The notes under the pieces were generated by a model. It was given only the letters and a program-made list of their open reading frames with translations, was not told the origin of the DNA and did not search any database. A stretch of DNA of 18,526 bases from Bordetella parapertussis. Its GTDB lineage: Bacteria; Pseudomonadota; Gammaproteobacteria; Burkholderiales; SG8-41. Positions 1 to 8,500 of the stretch are shown here, one piece after another; position 1 is the stretch's first letter; each line of letters starts with the position of its first letter. The stretch spans positions 1 to 18,526 of the forward strand of contig CAMBCD010000011.1 of NCBI GenBank assembly GCA_945863085.1, read 5' to 3'. The position numbers and the translations under genes are program-made.

Positions 1-720
1 AGGCATCTGCAGAAGATCGGTGATGAACAGCAGCAGCACCGAGCCCAGAGCCAGTTTTTCAAGCAGCGCATGGCGCACGGCACCCGCGCCAGGCACGCCG
101 TTGTTGGTAAACATCGGAATCACCCGACCGCCCATCACCACCATGATGAACAGCATCACATCCAGGCCCAGTAGCAGGCCCAGTCGCGGCGGAAGTTCAA
201 AAACACCCTGCAGCCCAAGATGCAGCGCAGCAATCAACGCGCCCATCAGCACGAGCAGGCCGACAAAGAAATAATTGCGGACATTCCCGGCACGCAGCAG
301 CGGAACAGCAATCGCCACGGCAAGGGCCACGGGAAATGCCGCGTTCACGATTGCCGCCGGCAGGCCCAGGGGCGTCAGCACCAGCACCCGCCCCGCCACC
401 CACAGCGCTGCCAGCGCCATCAGCGGCACGCCGACCGGCGTCGGCTGACCGGTCCAGGCGCGCACGGCGGTCAGCAGAAAACCGGCCACGACTGCCATCG
501 TGAATCCGAACAGCATTTCATGGCCGTGCCAGAGCGCCCCCTGCAGGTAGGCAAAAGGCAGCCACCCCGAGTACTGGGCCATCCACAGCAGTACGCTGAT
601 GGCGCTGAAAATGCCCGCCAGCAGGTAAAACGGACGAAACCCCAGATTCCATAACGAAAAGTCGACCGCCACAGGCGAAGGCCCGGGTTGCTGGGATCGG
701 TCAGGAGGCAGTTCGTTCAT
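1..720 (-). CDS. nnrS: NnrS family heme-copper membrane protein (partial, 3' end outside window)
   Basis: The minus-strand frame is open from an ATG at 720 to the left edge, giving 240 codons of a protein usually about 400 residues long. Residues 22-30 (SLWNLGFRP) and 63-73 (LWHGHEMLFGF, with His65 and His67) are typical NnrS N-terminal motifs. GGRVIPMFTNNG at 197-208 is the family's most recognisable signature. Several hydrophobic helices separate these blocks, so this is an inner-membrane protein. NnrS is known as a heme- and copper-containing membrane protein that relieves nitrosative stress and is usually controlled by NO-responsive regulators. Here it is the last visible gene of the nar operon, 66 nt after the CopD-like gene. 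The ribosome site is weak (GGGA about 6 nt before the ATG). The identification is firm; the C-terminal half cannot be assessed. Confidence 0.9.
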   Translation of the reverse strand, partial: MNELPPDRSQQPGPSPVAVDFSLWNLGFRPFYLLAGIFSAISVLLWMAQYSGWLPFAYLQGALWHGHEMLFGFTMAVVAGFLLTAVRAWTGQPTPVGVPLMALAALWVAGRVLVLTPLGLPAAIVNAAFPVALAVAIAVPLLRAGNVRNYFFVGLLVLMGALIAALHLGLQGVFELPPRLGLLLGLDVMLFIMVVMGGRVIPMFTNNGVPGAGAVRHALLEKLALGSVLLLFITDLLQMP

Positions 721-786
721 GTCAAATCCCGGCTGGCGTCACGTATTGCAAAGCAGAATGCTGTTTCGGCAACGGCAGCGCCGCCA

Positions 787-1260
787 CTATGGAACAAACA
801 ACAAATATCCGTGGCTGCCGGCCACCGCGCCCGCAACGGTAAGCAGGCTCAATCCGAGCAATATCCAGTGCATGCGCGCCACCAGTGAAAATGTCGCATC
901 CGGATCATGCCGTGCGCGCTCAAGCAGGCGACGGTGAAGAAACAAGGGTTCAAGCACGAACAGCATCAGTGTAAACAGCGCCCACACCAGCACCATCGCG
1001 TGCATCCACCAATATTCGGCGTGCAGGAAGCGTTGCCACAGATTCAGTTCATGGACGAGATACAGCCCGCTCAAACCGGTCACAAGGGTGGTGATACGCG
1101 CCTGCAGCCCGAATCCGCGCTCAACGGTTTCGAAAAACATGACGCGTTCCGCAGGCGTTTTAAGGTGTTTCACCGCCGGCAGCAGAACCGTGGTCACCAT
1201 CGCCACGCCGCCGATCCACAGCACGACGCCAAGCACATGCAGTACGCGCGCAAGCGTCAT
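787..1260 (-). CDS. CopD-like four-helix integral membrane protein
   Basis: This 157-aa protein has about four membrane helices, at residues 5-28, 53-71, 84-104 and 130-150. A histidine lies in helix 1 (H8), one at the start of helix 3 (H87) and one at the start of helix 4 (H131), a pattern reminiscent of CopD/cytochrome-b-like proteins that could bind heme or copper. I assign it only to this broad family; the substrate or cofactor is not known. It lies between the unknown 134-aa gene and nnrS. An in-frame TTG at 1275 would add five residues and overlap the upstream gene. I prefer the ATG at 1260, because translation then begins right at the first hydrophobic helix (MTLARVLHVLG). No clear Shine-Dalgarno sequence is visible for either start. 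Electron transfer or NO-related metal handling is an inference from context. Confidence 0.75.
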   Translation of the reverse strand: MTLARVLHVLGVVLWIGGVAMVTTVLLPAVKHLKTPAERVMFFETVERGFGLQARITTLVTGLSGLYLVHELNLWQRFLHAEYWWMHAMVLVWALFTLMLFVLEPLFLHRRLLERARHDPDATFSLVARMHWILLGLSLLTVAGAVAGSHGYLLFVP

Positions 1261-1267
1261 TTTGTGC

Positions 1268-1672
1268 TCAGTCAAAAATCAGGGGCTGTCCCTGCCGGTC
1301 GAAGGGCATGGACGAGCCAAAGGAACCTGACTTGATGGCTTCGATCATGCGCTGCAGCGACTGGTCGGCCTCCACATCCGTAGGTGCGCGCCCGCCGCGC
1401 CCGGAAAGGGCCGCCACAAACACCACAGCCCAGTCGCGCCCGAACTGGCGCGACTCCTCTGCCAATGCGGAGAACGTACTCATGTCCCCGGGCTTCTTGT
1501 CCACGGACATCAAGGGCACCAGCGCACCGCCATCCCCCGCCTGAAAACGGGCCCGCTGTTCAGCCGTGCTGTCGTCAGGCAGTTCGACATCGGCAAAAAC
1601 GAACAGCAGCCGCTGCGGCTCAGGCTGCTGCCTCGCAGCCCGCAGCAGATCTTCGAAGCTTGAAATTTTCAT
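1268..1672 (-). CDS. Conserved nar-cluster protein of unknown function (134 aa)
   Basis: A soluble, acidic 134-aa protein with no signal peptide or membrane helix. The N-terminus (MKISSFEDLLRAARQQPEPQ) is predicted helical and is followed by a hydrophobic strand (RLLFVFADVELP). Further conserved-looking blocks are GDGGALVPLMSVDK, WAVVFVAALSGRGG and the C-terminal FDRQGQPLIF. From memory, similar short proteins sit next to ppiC in nitrate reductase clusters of betaproteobacteria and sometimes carry the implausible database label 'ribonucleotide reductase subunit alpha'. Nothing here resembles that enzyme, and I assign no function. The gene starts 2 nt after the ppiC stop and ends 7 nt before the preferred start of the CopD-like gene, so it is cotranscribed. 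A GTG at 1678 overlapping the ppiC stop is an alternative start (136 aa). Confidence 0.8.
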   Translation of the reverse strand: MKISSFEDLLRAARQQPEPQRLLFVFADVELPDDSTAEQRARFQAGDGGALVPLMSVDKKPGDMSTFSALAEESRQFGRDWAVVFVAALSGRGGRAPTDVEADQSLQRMIEAIKSGSFGSSMPFDRQGQPLIFD

Positions 1673-1674
1673 GC

Positions 1675-2463
1675 TCACTGCACCAGCGGCGTATCTGCGG
1701 CGTCGAGCTCCACGCCCTCCACCACGGCCTGGCCGGCCAGCAGCTGCAGGTATTGCTTCAATGCCGTGACGAAAGCCTGCTGGCGCAGCGCGTTCGCAAC
1801 CGCACCACGTACCGATTCAAACGTCTGCGCCACGCCCGCTTCGCGTTCCAGCACTTCGACCACATGCAGCCCGAAGCGGCTGTGCACCAGGCGCGGCAGC
1901 ACGCCAACCTCGATGCGCCCGAACAGCTCGCGGGCGAACTCGGGTGCGCAATCTTCCGCGCTGAGCCAGCCCAGGTCACCGCCATCGGCGCCGCTGGGAC
2001 AGTTGGACCACTGGCGCGCGGCGTCGGCAAACCGGTCGGCAGCCTGGCCGTCGTGGCAGCGCACGTCGAGGAATACCGGTTCCGCCTGCTTGCGCAGGGC
2101 CGCCACGTCCACGCCAGGCGTGACCGCAAAAAGAATGTGACGGGCGCGCACGCGTTCTCCCGTTCGATAACGGCCCTGATGCGCCGCGTAATGGCGCCGG
2201 CAATCTTCCTCTGTTGGTTCAGGCACAGAGAGATCCCGCTCCAGCAGTGCTTCGATGGCAGCAGCCGCGGCCTCGCTGATCACGCCGTCAACCGCAGCAG
2301 GGTCGCTCGCCTCGAGTAAGCCAGCAGTCTGCGCAGCCTGGCGCAGCAGTTCGGTGCAGGCCCTCTGGCGCAGCACTTCGGCAGACAGCGCTTCTCCGGG
2401 CATGTTCAGGGCCACGCCGTTGACGCAGGCAACAGGATTTTTGATGGCGGCATCTGCAATCAT
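1675..2463 (-). CDS. Cytoplasmic parvulin-type peptidyl-prolyl isomerase of the nar cluster
   Basis: This 262-aa protein has an N-terminal helical part (about 1-100) and one parvulin (PpiC/NifM-like) domain at about 101-208. Visible parvulin motifs are RARHIL at 106-111, GGDLGWL at 161-167 and FGLHVVEVL at 197-205. No signal peptide is present, so unlike SurA or PpiD it should act in the cytoplasm. Parvulins catalyse cis/trans isomerisation of prolyl bonds. A ppiC-like gene commonly follows narI, suggesting help in folding or maturation of NarGH, but this role is inferred. The start was chosen from the ribosome site: GGAG lies 9 nt before the ATG at 2463. An ATG at 2484, directly abutting the narI stop, would add seven residues (MITENNA) but lacks a comparable site. 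Confidence 0.88.
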   Translation of the reverse strand: MIADAAIKNPVACVNGVALNMPGEALSAEVLRQRACTELLRQAAQTAGLLEASDPAAVDGVISEAAAAAIEALLERDLSVPEPTEEDCRRHYAAHQGRYRTGERVRARHILFAVTPGVDVAALRKQAEPVFLDVRCHDGQAADRFADAARQWSNCPSGADGGDLGWLSAEDCAPEFARELFGRIEVGVLPRLVHSRFGLHVVEVLEREAGVAQTFESVRGAVANALRQQAFVTALKQYLQLLAGQAVVEGVELDAADTPLVQ

Positions 2464-2484
2464 GGCGTTGTTCTCCGTAATCAT

Positions 2485-3231
2485 TCATGTGCCGGCGCCA
2501 GGCTGGCGCGGCTGGTTGTGCCCGGCCGGCAGATTAAGCCGGCGGCTGCGCACCACCTGGTTCGGACGGAACAGGTAGGCCAGCGTCGCAAAACCGCTCC
2601 ATACATGCACCAGACGACTGAAGGGAAACAGCAGGAAAATCGTCATTCCCAGCACCAGGTGCACCTTGTACGGCCAGGCCAGCGCAACCAGCCCTTCCGC
2701 TCCGCCGACACGGAAAGTAAACACGCGCTGCGCCCAGTCGGACAGCACCAGCATTACGCTGCCATCGGAATGGGACAGCGAGTACGGCAAGGTGATCAGG
2801 CCCAGCGTCAGCTGCACCCACAGGATGACCAGGATCGCCAGATCGGTACGGTGGCTGGTCAGGCGGATACGGGGGTCAAACACGCGGCGGTGGATGAGCA
2901 GCGTGAGCCCAATGAAGCAGATGAACCCGGCCACCCCGCCCGCATAAATGGCGAGCAATTGCTTGTTGGCCGGAGAAATGAAGGGTTCATACAACCAGTG
3001 CGGAGTGAGCAGTCCGACAAAATGACCGAAGAACAGAAACAGGATGCCGACATGGAACAGGTTGCTGCCCCAGCGCAGCGTACCGGTGCGCAGCATCTGC
3101 GAAGAGTCGCTTTTCCAGGTGTATTGATCGCGGTCGAAACGGGCCAGGCTCCCCACCAGGAACACCACCATGCAGATGTAGGGATAGGCGCTGAAAAAGA
3201 AGCTGTGCAGATAGGATTGAAAAGCGTTCAT
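2485..3231 (-). CDS. narI: Respiratory nitrate reductase gamma subunit (cytochrome b)
   Basis: NarI is the diheme cytochrome b subunit that oxidises quinol at the periplasmic side and passes electrons through the membrane to NarH. The 248-aa product has about five membrane helices. His60 and His70 (HVGILFLFFGH) and His191 and His209 (VHLVLG...LVH) correspond to the four axial heme ligands of characterised NarI proteins. It is slightly longer than the roughly 225 aa of the Escherichia coli protein, mostly at the C-terminus (VVRSRRLNLPAGHNQPRQ). The start overlaps the narJ stop as ATGA and is preceded by AGGAG with 7-nt spacing, which indicates translational coupling. The stop abuts a possible start of the parvulin gene. 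Confidence 0.97.
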   Translation of the reverse strand: MNAFQSYLHSFFFSAYPYICMVVFLVGSLARFDRDQYTWKSDSSQMLRTGTLRWGSNLFHVGILFLFFGHFVGLLTPHWLYEPFISPANKQLLAIYAGGVAGFICFIGLTLLIHRRVFDPRIRLTSHRTDLAILVILWVQLTLGLITLPYSLSHSDGSVMLVLSDWAQRVFTFRVGGAEGLVALAWPYKVHLVLGMTIFLLFPFSRLVHVWSGFATLAYLFRPNQVVRSRRLNLPAGHNQPRQPGAGT

Positions 3232-3920
3232 GCGACCACTCCTGTTTTGGCATTCTTGCGGACAAGGTGGATGGGCTGCGGCTGGCCGGGCCGGGACTGC
3301 CCCCTGGATGAGCAGCCGTCAAACACCGGCGGCTCGATCCAGCTTTCATCCAGCGGCGGCTCGGCGACGGGCTTTACCGCCTGCGCCTGCTCACCCGCCA
3401 GTTCCAGCAATGCACCAAGCACGCTCGCGTACGGGCTGCTGCGTTCCTGCAGCTCGCTGAACAGGGCATTGAATATATGCGCCATTTCACCCAGAAAAGC
3501 GCGCGCCTCACGCGGCGGTTGGGTGGAAACGAACTCCAGCACAACCGGCAGGTAGTCCGGCAATTCGCCGGGCGCCAGGTACAGGCCAGCCTTCTCGTAA
3601 GTCTGCGCCAGGTCAATCATCGCCGGGCCGCGGTCGCGCGAATCGCCGTGCACATGTTCGAACAGGTGCAGCGAAGTGGCACGGCCACGGTCGAACAGTT
3701 CGACATAGCCAGCCTCGGTCTCCAGCGGCTCGGCGCTCCCCAGCGCAGCAATCAGCGCATCGAGTTCGGCCTGGCGCGCAAGGGACAACGCGCCTTCGCG
3801 ACGCAGGATAGCGGACATCCCGGACAGACAGCTGCGCATCGCCGCATCCGGATAACCGAGCAGGGCCGCCAGCACGCGCAGGCTGCCGGGAGCGGATACG
3901 GGTTTTGAGAGTCCCAGCAT
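3228..3920 (-). CDS. narJ: Nitrate reductase molybdenum cofactor assembly chaperone NarJ
   Basis: This 230-aa cytoplasmic chaperone of the TorD/DmsD/NarJ family holds apo-NarGH while the molybdenum cofactor and FeS clusters are inserted, and prevents premature membrane attachment. It is not part of the final enzyme. The diagnostic stretch is YVELFDRGRATSLHLFEHVHG at about 72-92, followed by DSRDRGPAMIDL; the aromatic-acidic YVELFDRGR block is the usual NarJ signature. Length is normal for the family. The start lies 2 nt after the narH stop and has a strong GGAGG site 7 nt upstream inside the narH coding sequence. The 3' end overlaps narI by 4 nt. The C-terminal tail (after about 180) is proline-rich and probably disordered. 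Confidence 0.96.
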   Translation of the reverse strand: MLGLSKPVSAPGSLRVLAALLGYPDAAMRSCLSGMSAILRREGALSLARQAELDALIAALGSAEPLETEAGYVELFDRGRATSLHLFEHVHGDSRDRGPAMIDLAQTYEKAGLYLAPGELPDYLPVVLEFVSTQPPREARAFLGEMAHIFNALFSELQERSSPYASVLGALLELAGEQAQAVKPVAEPPLDESWIEPPVFDGCSSRGQSRPGQPQPIHLVRKNAKTGVVA

Positions 3921-3922
3921 GA

Positions 3923-5446
3923 TCAGACCTCCAGCTTGATGGGAATGGTGCGCTTCTTCTCGCTGCCGAACAGGCTGGTCTCGCCAGTGCCTTCCGAGCA
4001 GCCGTTGCCGAACGAGAAACCACAGCCGCCACGCACGTTGAAGGTGTTCTCGGCATACTCGCGGTGGGTGCTGGGGATCACGAAACGGTCCTCGTAATTG
4101 GCGATCGCCATGATGCGGTACATCTCCTCCACCATTTCCTGGGTGATGCCGACCTGCTGCAGCACCGCGGTGTTGATGCGCTGATCGACATGTTTTTCGC
4201 GCTGGTAAGCACGCATCGCCAGCATGCGTTCGAGTGCGCGCACCACCGGCACCGTGTCACCGGCGGTAAGCAGGTTGGCCAGGTATTTGACGGGGATACG
4301 CAGCTGCTTGACGTCCGGAATCTGGCCATTAGCGCCGACATGGCCGGCATTGGCAGCGGCACTGATCGGTGACAGCGGCGGCACGTACCAGACCATCGGC
4401 AGCGTGCGGTATTCCGGATGCAGCGGCAGCGCCACCTTCCACTCCACGGCCATTTTGTACACCGGGCTGTTGCGCGCCGTTTCCATCCACTTGTCCGGGA
4501 TGCCGTCCCTGGCCGCCTGGGCAATCACCTGCGGATCGTTCGGATCGAGGAAGATGTCCAGTTGCGCGTGGTAGAGGTCGCGGTCGTGTTCGACGCTGGC
4601 TGCTTCCTGTATACGGTCGGCGTCATACAGCAGTACGCCGAGGTAACGGATACGGCCAACGCAGGTTTCCGAACACACGGTGGGCTGGCCGGCCTCGATG
4701 CGCGGATAGCAGAAAATGCACTTTTCCGCCTTGCCGCTTTTCCAGTTGTAATAGATCTTCTTGTAAGGACAGCCGCTGACGCACATCCGCCAGCCGCGAC
4801 ACTTGTCCTGGTCGATCAGCACGATGCCGTCCTCCTCGCGCTTGTAGATCGAACCCGACGGGCAGCTCGCCACGCAGGCCGGATTCAGGCAGTGCTCGCA
4901 CAGCCGCGGCAAATACATCATGAAGGTGTTTTCGAACTGGCCGTAGATGTCCTTCTGGATGTCGTCGAAGTTCCTGTCGGCGCTGCGCTTGCTGAACTCG
5001 CCGCCGAGAATTTCTTCCCAGTTCGGCCCCCACACGATCTTGTCCATCTGCTTGCCGGTGATCAGGCTGCGCGGCCTTGCGGTCGGCGTGGCACGCATTT
5101 CCGGCGCGCTCTGCAGGTGGCCATAATCGAAGGTGAACGGCTCGTAGTAGTCGTCGATTTCCGGCAGGTTGGGGTTGGCAAAAATCCGCATCAGCAGTTT
5201 CCACTTGGCGCCCTGCCGCGGCCGGATCGAGCCGTCGCTGTTGCGCACCCAGCCGCCGTGCCACTTGTCCTGGTTCTCCCATTCCTTGGGATAACCGATG
5301 CCGGGTTTGGTCTCGACGTTGTTGAACCAGGCGTATTCCATGCCGGGCCGGCTGGTCCAGACGTTCTTGCAGGTGACCGAACAGGTGTGACAGCCGATGC
5401 ACTTGTCCAGGTTCAGCACCATGCCGATTTGCGCGCGGATTTTCAT
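3923..5446 (-). CDS. narH: Respiratory nitrate reductase beta subunit (iron-sulfur protein)
   Basis: NarH passes electrons from NarI heme to NarG through four FeS clusters on the cytoplasmic face of the membrane. All ligand motifs are visible in this 507-aa product. The first is C16, C19, C22 and C26 (CIGCHTCSVTC), the second C183, C186, C191 and C195 (CEHCLNPACVASC). The third is C216, W219, C222 and C226 (CRGWRMCVSGC), where Trp replaces a cysteine as expected for the 3Fe-4S centre. The fourth is C243, C246, C258 and C262. Length is typical. The start has an AGGAGG ribosome site, but that site lies in a 91-nt insert-like segment and is part of a 9-bp inverted repeat, unlike the tight junctions elsewhere in the operon. 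The stop is 2 nt before narJ. Confidence 0.98.
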   Translation of the reverse strand: MKIRAQIGMVLNLDKCIGCHTCSVTCKNVWTSRPGMEYAWFNNVETKPGIGYPKEWENQDKWHGGWVRNSDGSIRPRQGAKWKLLMRIFANPNLPEIDDYYEPFTFDYGHLQSAPEMRATPTARPRSLITGKQMDKIVWGPNWEEILGGEFSKRSADRNFDDIQKDIYGQFENTFMMYLPRLCEHCLNPACVASCPSGSIYKREEDGIVLIDQDKCRGWRMCVSGCPYKKIYYNWKSGKAEKCIFCYPRIEAGQPTVCSETCVGRIRYLGVLLYDADRIQEAASVEHDRDLYHAQLDIFLDPNDPQVIAQAARDGIPDKWMETARNSPVYKMAVEWKVALPLHPEYRTLPMVWYVPPLSPISAAANAGHVGANGQIPDVKQLRIPVKYLANLLTAGDTVPVVRALERMLAMRAYQREKHVDQRINTAVLQQVGITQEMVEEMYRIMAIANYEDRFVIPSTHREYAENTFNVRGGCGFSFGNGCSEGTGETSLFGSEKKRTIPIKLEV

Positions 5447-5541
5447 ACTGCCTCCTGCCGGGCCGCCCCGAATGTGGAAAATGAGGAGGCAGGCGCCCTC
5501 TCGGGGGGCAGCGAAAGAATGCGAGCGTGGGGGTTGTTCAT
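5443..5541 (-). CDS. Possible 32-aa ORF bridging narG and narH
   Basis: An ATG at 5541 overlaps the narG stop as ATGA, and the frame ends in a TGA that overlaps the narH start, again as ATGA. It has a strong ribosome site: AAGGAG, 7 nt upstream, inside the narG 3' end. The predicted peptide starts MNNPHARILSLPPERA and ends in FGAARQEAV. It has no recognisable domain, and its body is encoded by a repeat-like inverted sequence, so I doubt that the peptide itself is functional. Two readings are possible. It may be a leader peptide coupling translation of narG to narH, or it may be the original narH start left behind when the repeat inserted. Existence of the frame is certain; function is not. 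Confidence 0.35.
   Translation of the reverse strand: MNNPHARILSLPPERAPASSFSTFGAARQEAV
5448..5512 (-). repeat. Intergenic GC-rich inverted repeat element upstream of narH
   Basis: The 91-nt narG-narH gap contains, read on the minus strand, GCTGCCCCCCGAGAGGGCGCC, then a short AT-richer spacer, then TCGGGGCGGCCCGGCAGG. The CCCCCCGAG...GGGG block followed by GGGGCGGCCCGGC resembles an intergenic repeat often seen in Burkholderiales and Rhodocyclales genomes; that match is from memory, not from a search. A perfect 9-bp inverted pair is present: plus-strand 5448-5456 (CTGCCTCCT) and 5484-5492 (AGGAGGCAG) with a 27-nt loop. A second pair, 5466-5471 with 5501-5506, could compete with it or form a pseudoknot. 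Only one copy was noticed in this window. Confidence 0.5.
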
Positions 5542-8500
5542 GCGACTTCTCCTTGAGCCTGCACCGGCCGGATCAATTCATCCGCGACCGGCGTATCCAG
5601 CCAGTCGACCTTGTCCATTTTGCGCACCACCACGAACTCGTCGCGGTTGGTGCCGATGGTGCCGTAGTAGTTGAAGCCGTAGCTCAGCTGGGCGTAACCG
5701 CCGATCATGTGCGTGGGTTTCAGCACGATGCGCGTCACCGAGTTGTGAATGCCGCCGCGCGCGCCGGTGATTTCCGAACCCGGGGTGTTCACGATTTTTT
5801 CCTGCGCGTGGTACATCATCACCATGCCGGGGTTGACGCGCTGGCTGACCACTGCCCGCGCCGCAATGGCGCCGTTGATGTTGAACAGCTCGATCCAGTC
5901 GTTGTCCTCGATACCGGCGCGTTTCGCATCGTCTTCGCTCATCCAGACGCACGGCCCGCCGCGGCTCAAGGTGAGCATCAGCAGGTTGTCGGTGTAGGTG
6001 GAATGGATGCCCCACTTCTGGTGCGGCGTGATGAAGTTGAGCAGGATCTCGGGATTGCCATTCGGCTTGATGCCGTGGATGCCGGCAGTGGTCTTCAGGT
6101 CCACCGGCGGGCGGTAGCTGACACAGCCCTCGCCGAACGCGCGCATCCACGGATGATCCTGGTAGAACTGCTGGCGGCCGGTCAGCGTGCGCCACGGGAT
6201 CAGTTCATGCACGTTGGTATAACCGGCGTTGTAGGACACTGTCTCGCTCTCGATGCCGCTCCAGGTCGGCGACGAGATGATCTTCCGTGGCTGCGCCTGG
6301 ATGTCACGGAAGCGGATTTTCTCGTCCTCGCGATGGATCGCCAGATGGGTATGGTCAATCCCGGTTTGCTTGCCCAGCGCCTGCCACGCCTTCACCGCGA
6401 CATGGCCGTTGGTCTCGGGCGCCAGCATCAGCACCACTTCCGCGGCGTCGATGTCGGTCTCGATCTTCGGCATACCGCGGGTGACGCCCTCGGCGGAGTT
6501 GAGGCCGTTCAGTTCACCGAGCTGCTTCACCTCCTCCTGGGTGTTCCAGGTGATGCCCTTGCCGCCATTGCCGACCTTGGCCATCAGCGGGCCGAGCGCG
6601 GTAAAGCGTTTATAGACATTCGGATAGTCGCGCTCGACTACCGCAATCTGCGGCGCAGTCTTGCCCGGGATCAGGTCGACCTCGCCCTTTTTCCATTCCT
6701 TCACATCAAACGGTTGCGCCAGTTCACCGGGCGTGTCGTGCATCAGCGGCGTCAGCACCAGTTCTTTCTCCACGCCGAGGTGACCGACGCAGACTTCGCT
6801 GAACTTCTGGGCAAAACCCTTGTAAATGTCCCAGTCACTGCGCGACTGCCAGGCCGGATCCACCGCAGTGGACAACGGGTGGATAAACGGGTGCATGTCG
6901 CTGGTATTGAGATCGTTTTTCTCGTACCAGGTGGCCGTGGGCAGCACGATGTCGGAATACAGACAGGTGGTGCTCATGCGAAAGTCCAGCGTGACCAGCA
7001 GGTCGAGCTTGCCTTCCGGTGCCCGGTCGTGCCACACGACCTCCTCGGGTTTGGCTTCTTCAGTGCCCAGATCTTTACCCTGCACACCGTTGCTGGTGCC
7101 GAGCAGATGCTTGAGGAAATACTCGTGTCCTTTGCCGCTGGAGCCCAGCAGGTTGGATCGCCAGACAAACAGGTTGCGTGGCCAGTTGGCCGGGTGGTCA
7201 GGATCCTCGCAGCTCATTTTGAGAGAGCCGTCCTTCAGGGCCTTGACTGCGTAGTCCTTCGGATCAGCGCCGGCTGCCTGCGCATCGCGCACCACCTGCA
7301 GCGGATTGGTCTGCAGCTGCGGCGCTGAAGGCAGCCAGCCCATACGCTCGGCACGCACGTTGTAGTCGATCATGCTGCCGCCGAAGAGTTTCTTGTCGGC
7401 CAGCGGCGAGAGCACTTCGTCCACACCCAGTTTTTCGTAACGCCACTGGTCGGTGTGTGCATAAAAGAAGCTGGTGCTGTTCTGCTGCCGCGGCGGGCGT
7501 ATCCAGTCGAGTGCGAAGGCGAGCGCTGTCCAGCCGGTCTGCGGGCGGAGCTTTTCCTGGCCCACATAATGCGCCCAGCCGCCGCCGCTTTTTCCGATGC
7601 AGCCGCACATCATCAGCATGTTGATGATGCCGCGGTAGTTCATATCGCTGTGATACCAGTGGTTCATCGCCGCACCGATGATCACCATTGACTTGCCCTG
7701 CGTCTTATCGGCGTTGTCGGCAAACTGGCGCGCGACGCTGATCACCTGCTCGCGCGGCGCGCCGGTAATGCGCTCCTGCCATGCCGGGGTGTACGGCGTG
7801 TCGTCGTCGTAACTGGTGGCAGCCAGTTCTCCAGGCAAACCGCGGGCCACTCCGTAGTTGGCAACCTGCAGGTCAAACACCGTGGCGACCAGCACTTCGC
7901 GCTGTTCGCCGGCCTGGCCGATCGCGACCCGTTGCACCGGCACTGTGCGCACCAGCACATCGCCGTTTTCCCCTTTTTGCACGTTGCTGGGAAAATGCTC
8001 GCTGATGATGCCGCCAAAATAAGGAAAGCCGACTCTGGCGGTATCGCTGGCCGGATGTTCACCCTCTAGAAGCGACAGCTTGAGTTTGACATCGCCACCG
8101 TGATGCGCTTCCTTCGCTTCAAGATTCCACTGGCCCTGATCGGCGCGGCCATCGGCCCCCCAGCGGAAACCGATGGCGCCATTGGGCAGCACCACCTTGC
8201 CGCTCTCGTCAAAAGCGACGGTCTTCCAGTCCGGATTGTTTTCCTGGCCCAGCTTGTCGCTGAAATCCGATGCGCGCACATAACGGTCGGGCACCAGGAT
8301 CTTGTCGCCGTTGGGCAGAATATGTTCCTTCAGCATTACCAGCATCGGCAGGTCGGTGTAGCGGCGGGCATAGTTGTCGAAATAGGCGCTGCGTCGCTTT
8401 TCCCCATCCGGGAAATAGAATTCCTTGAGGATCACATGCCCCATGGCCATCGCCACCGCTGCATCCGTGCCCTGTTTGGGATGCATCCAGATGTCGGCAA

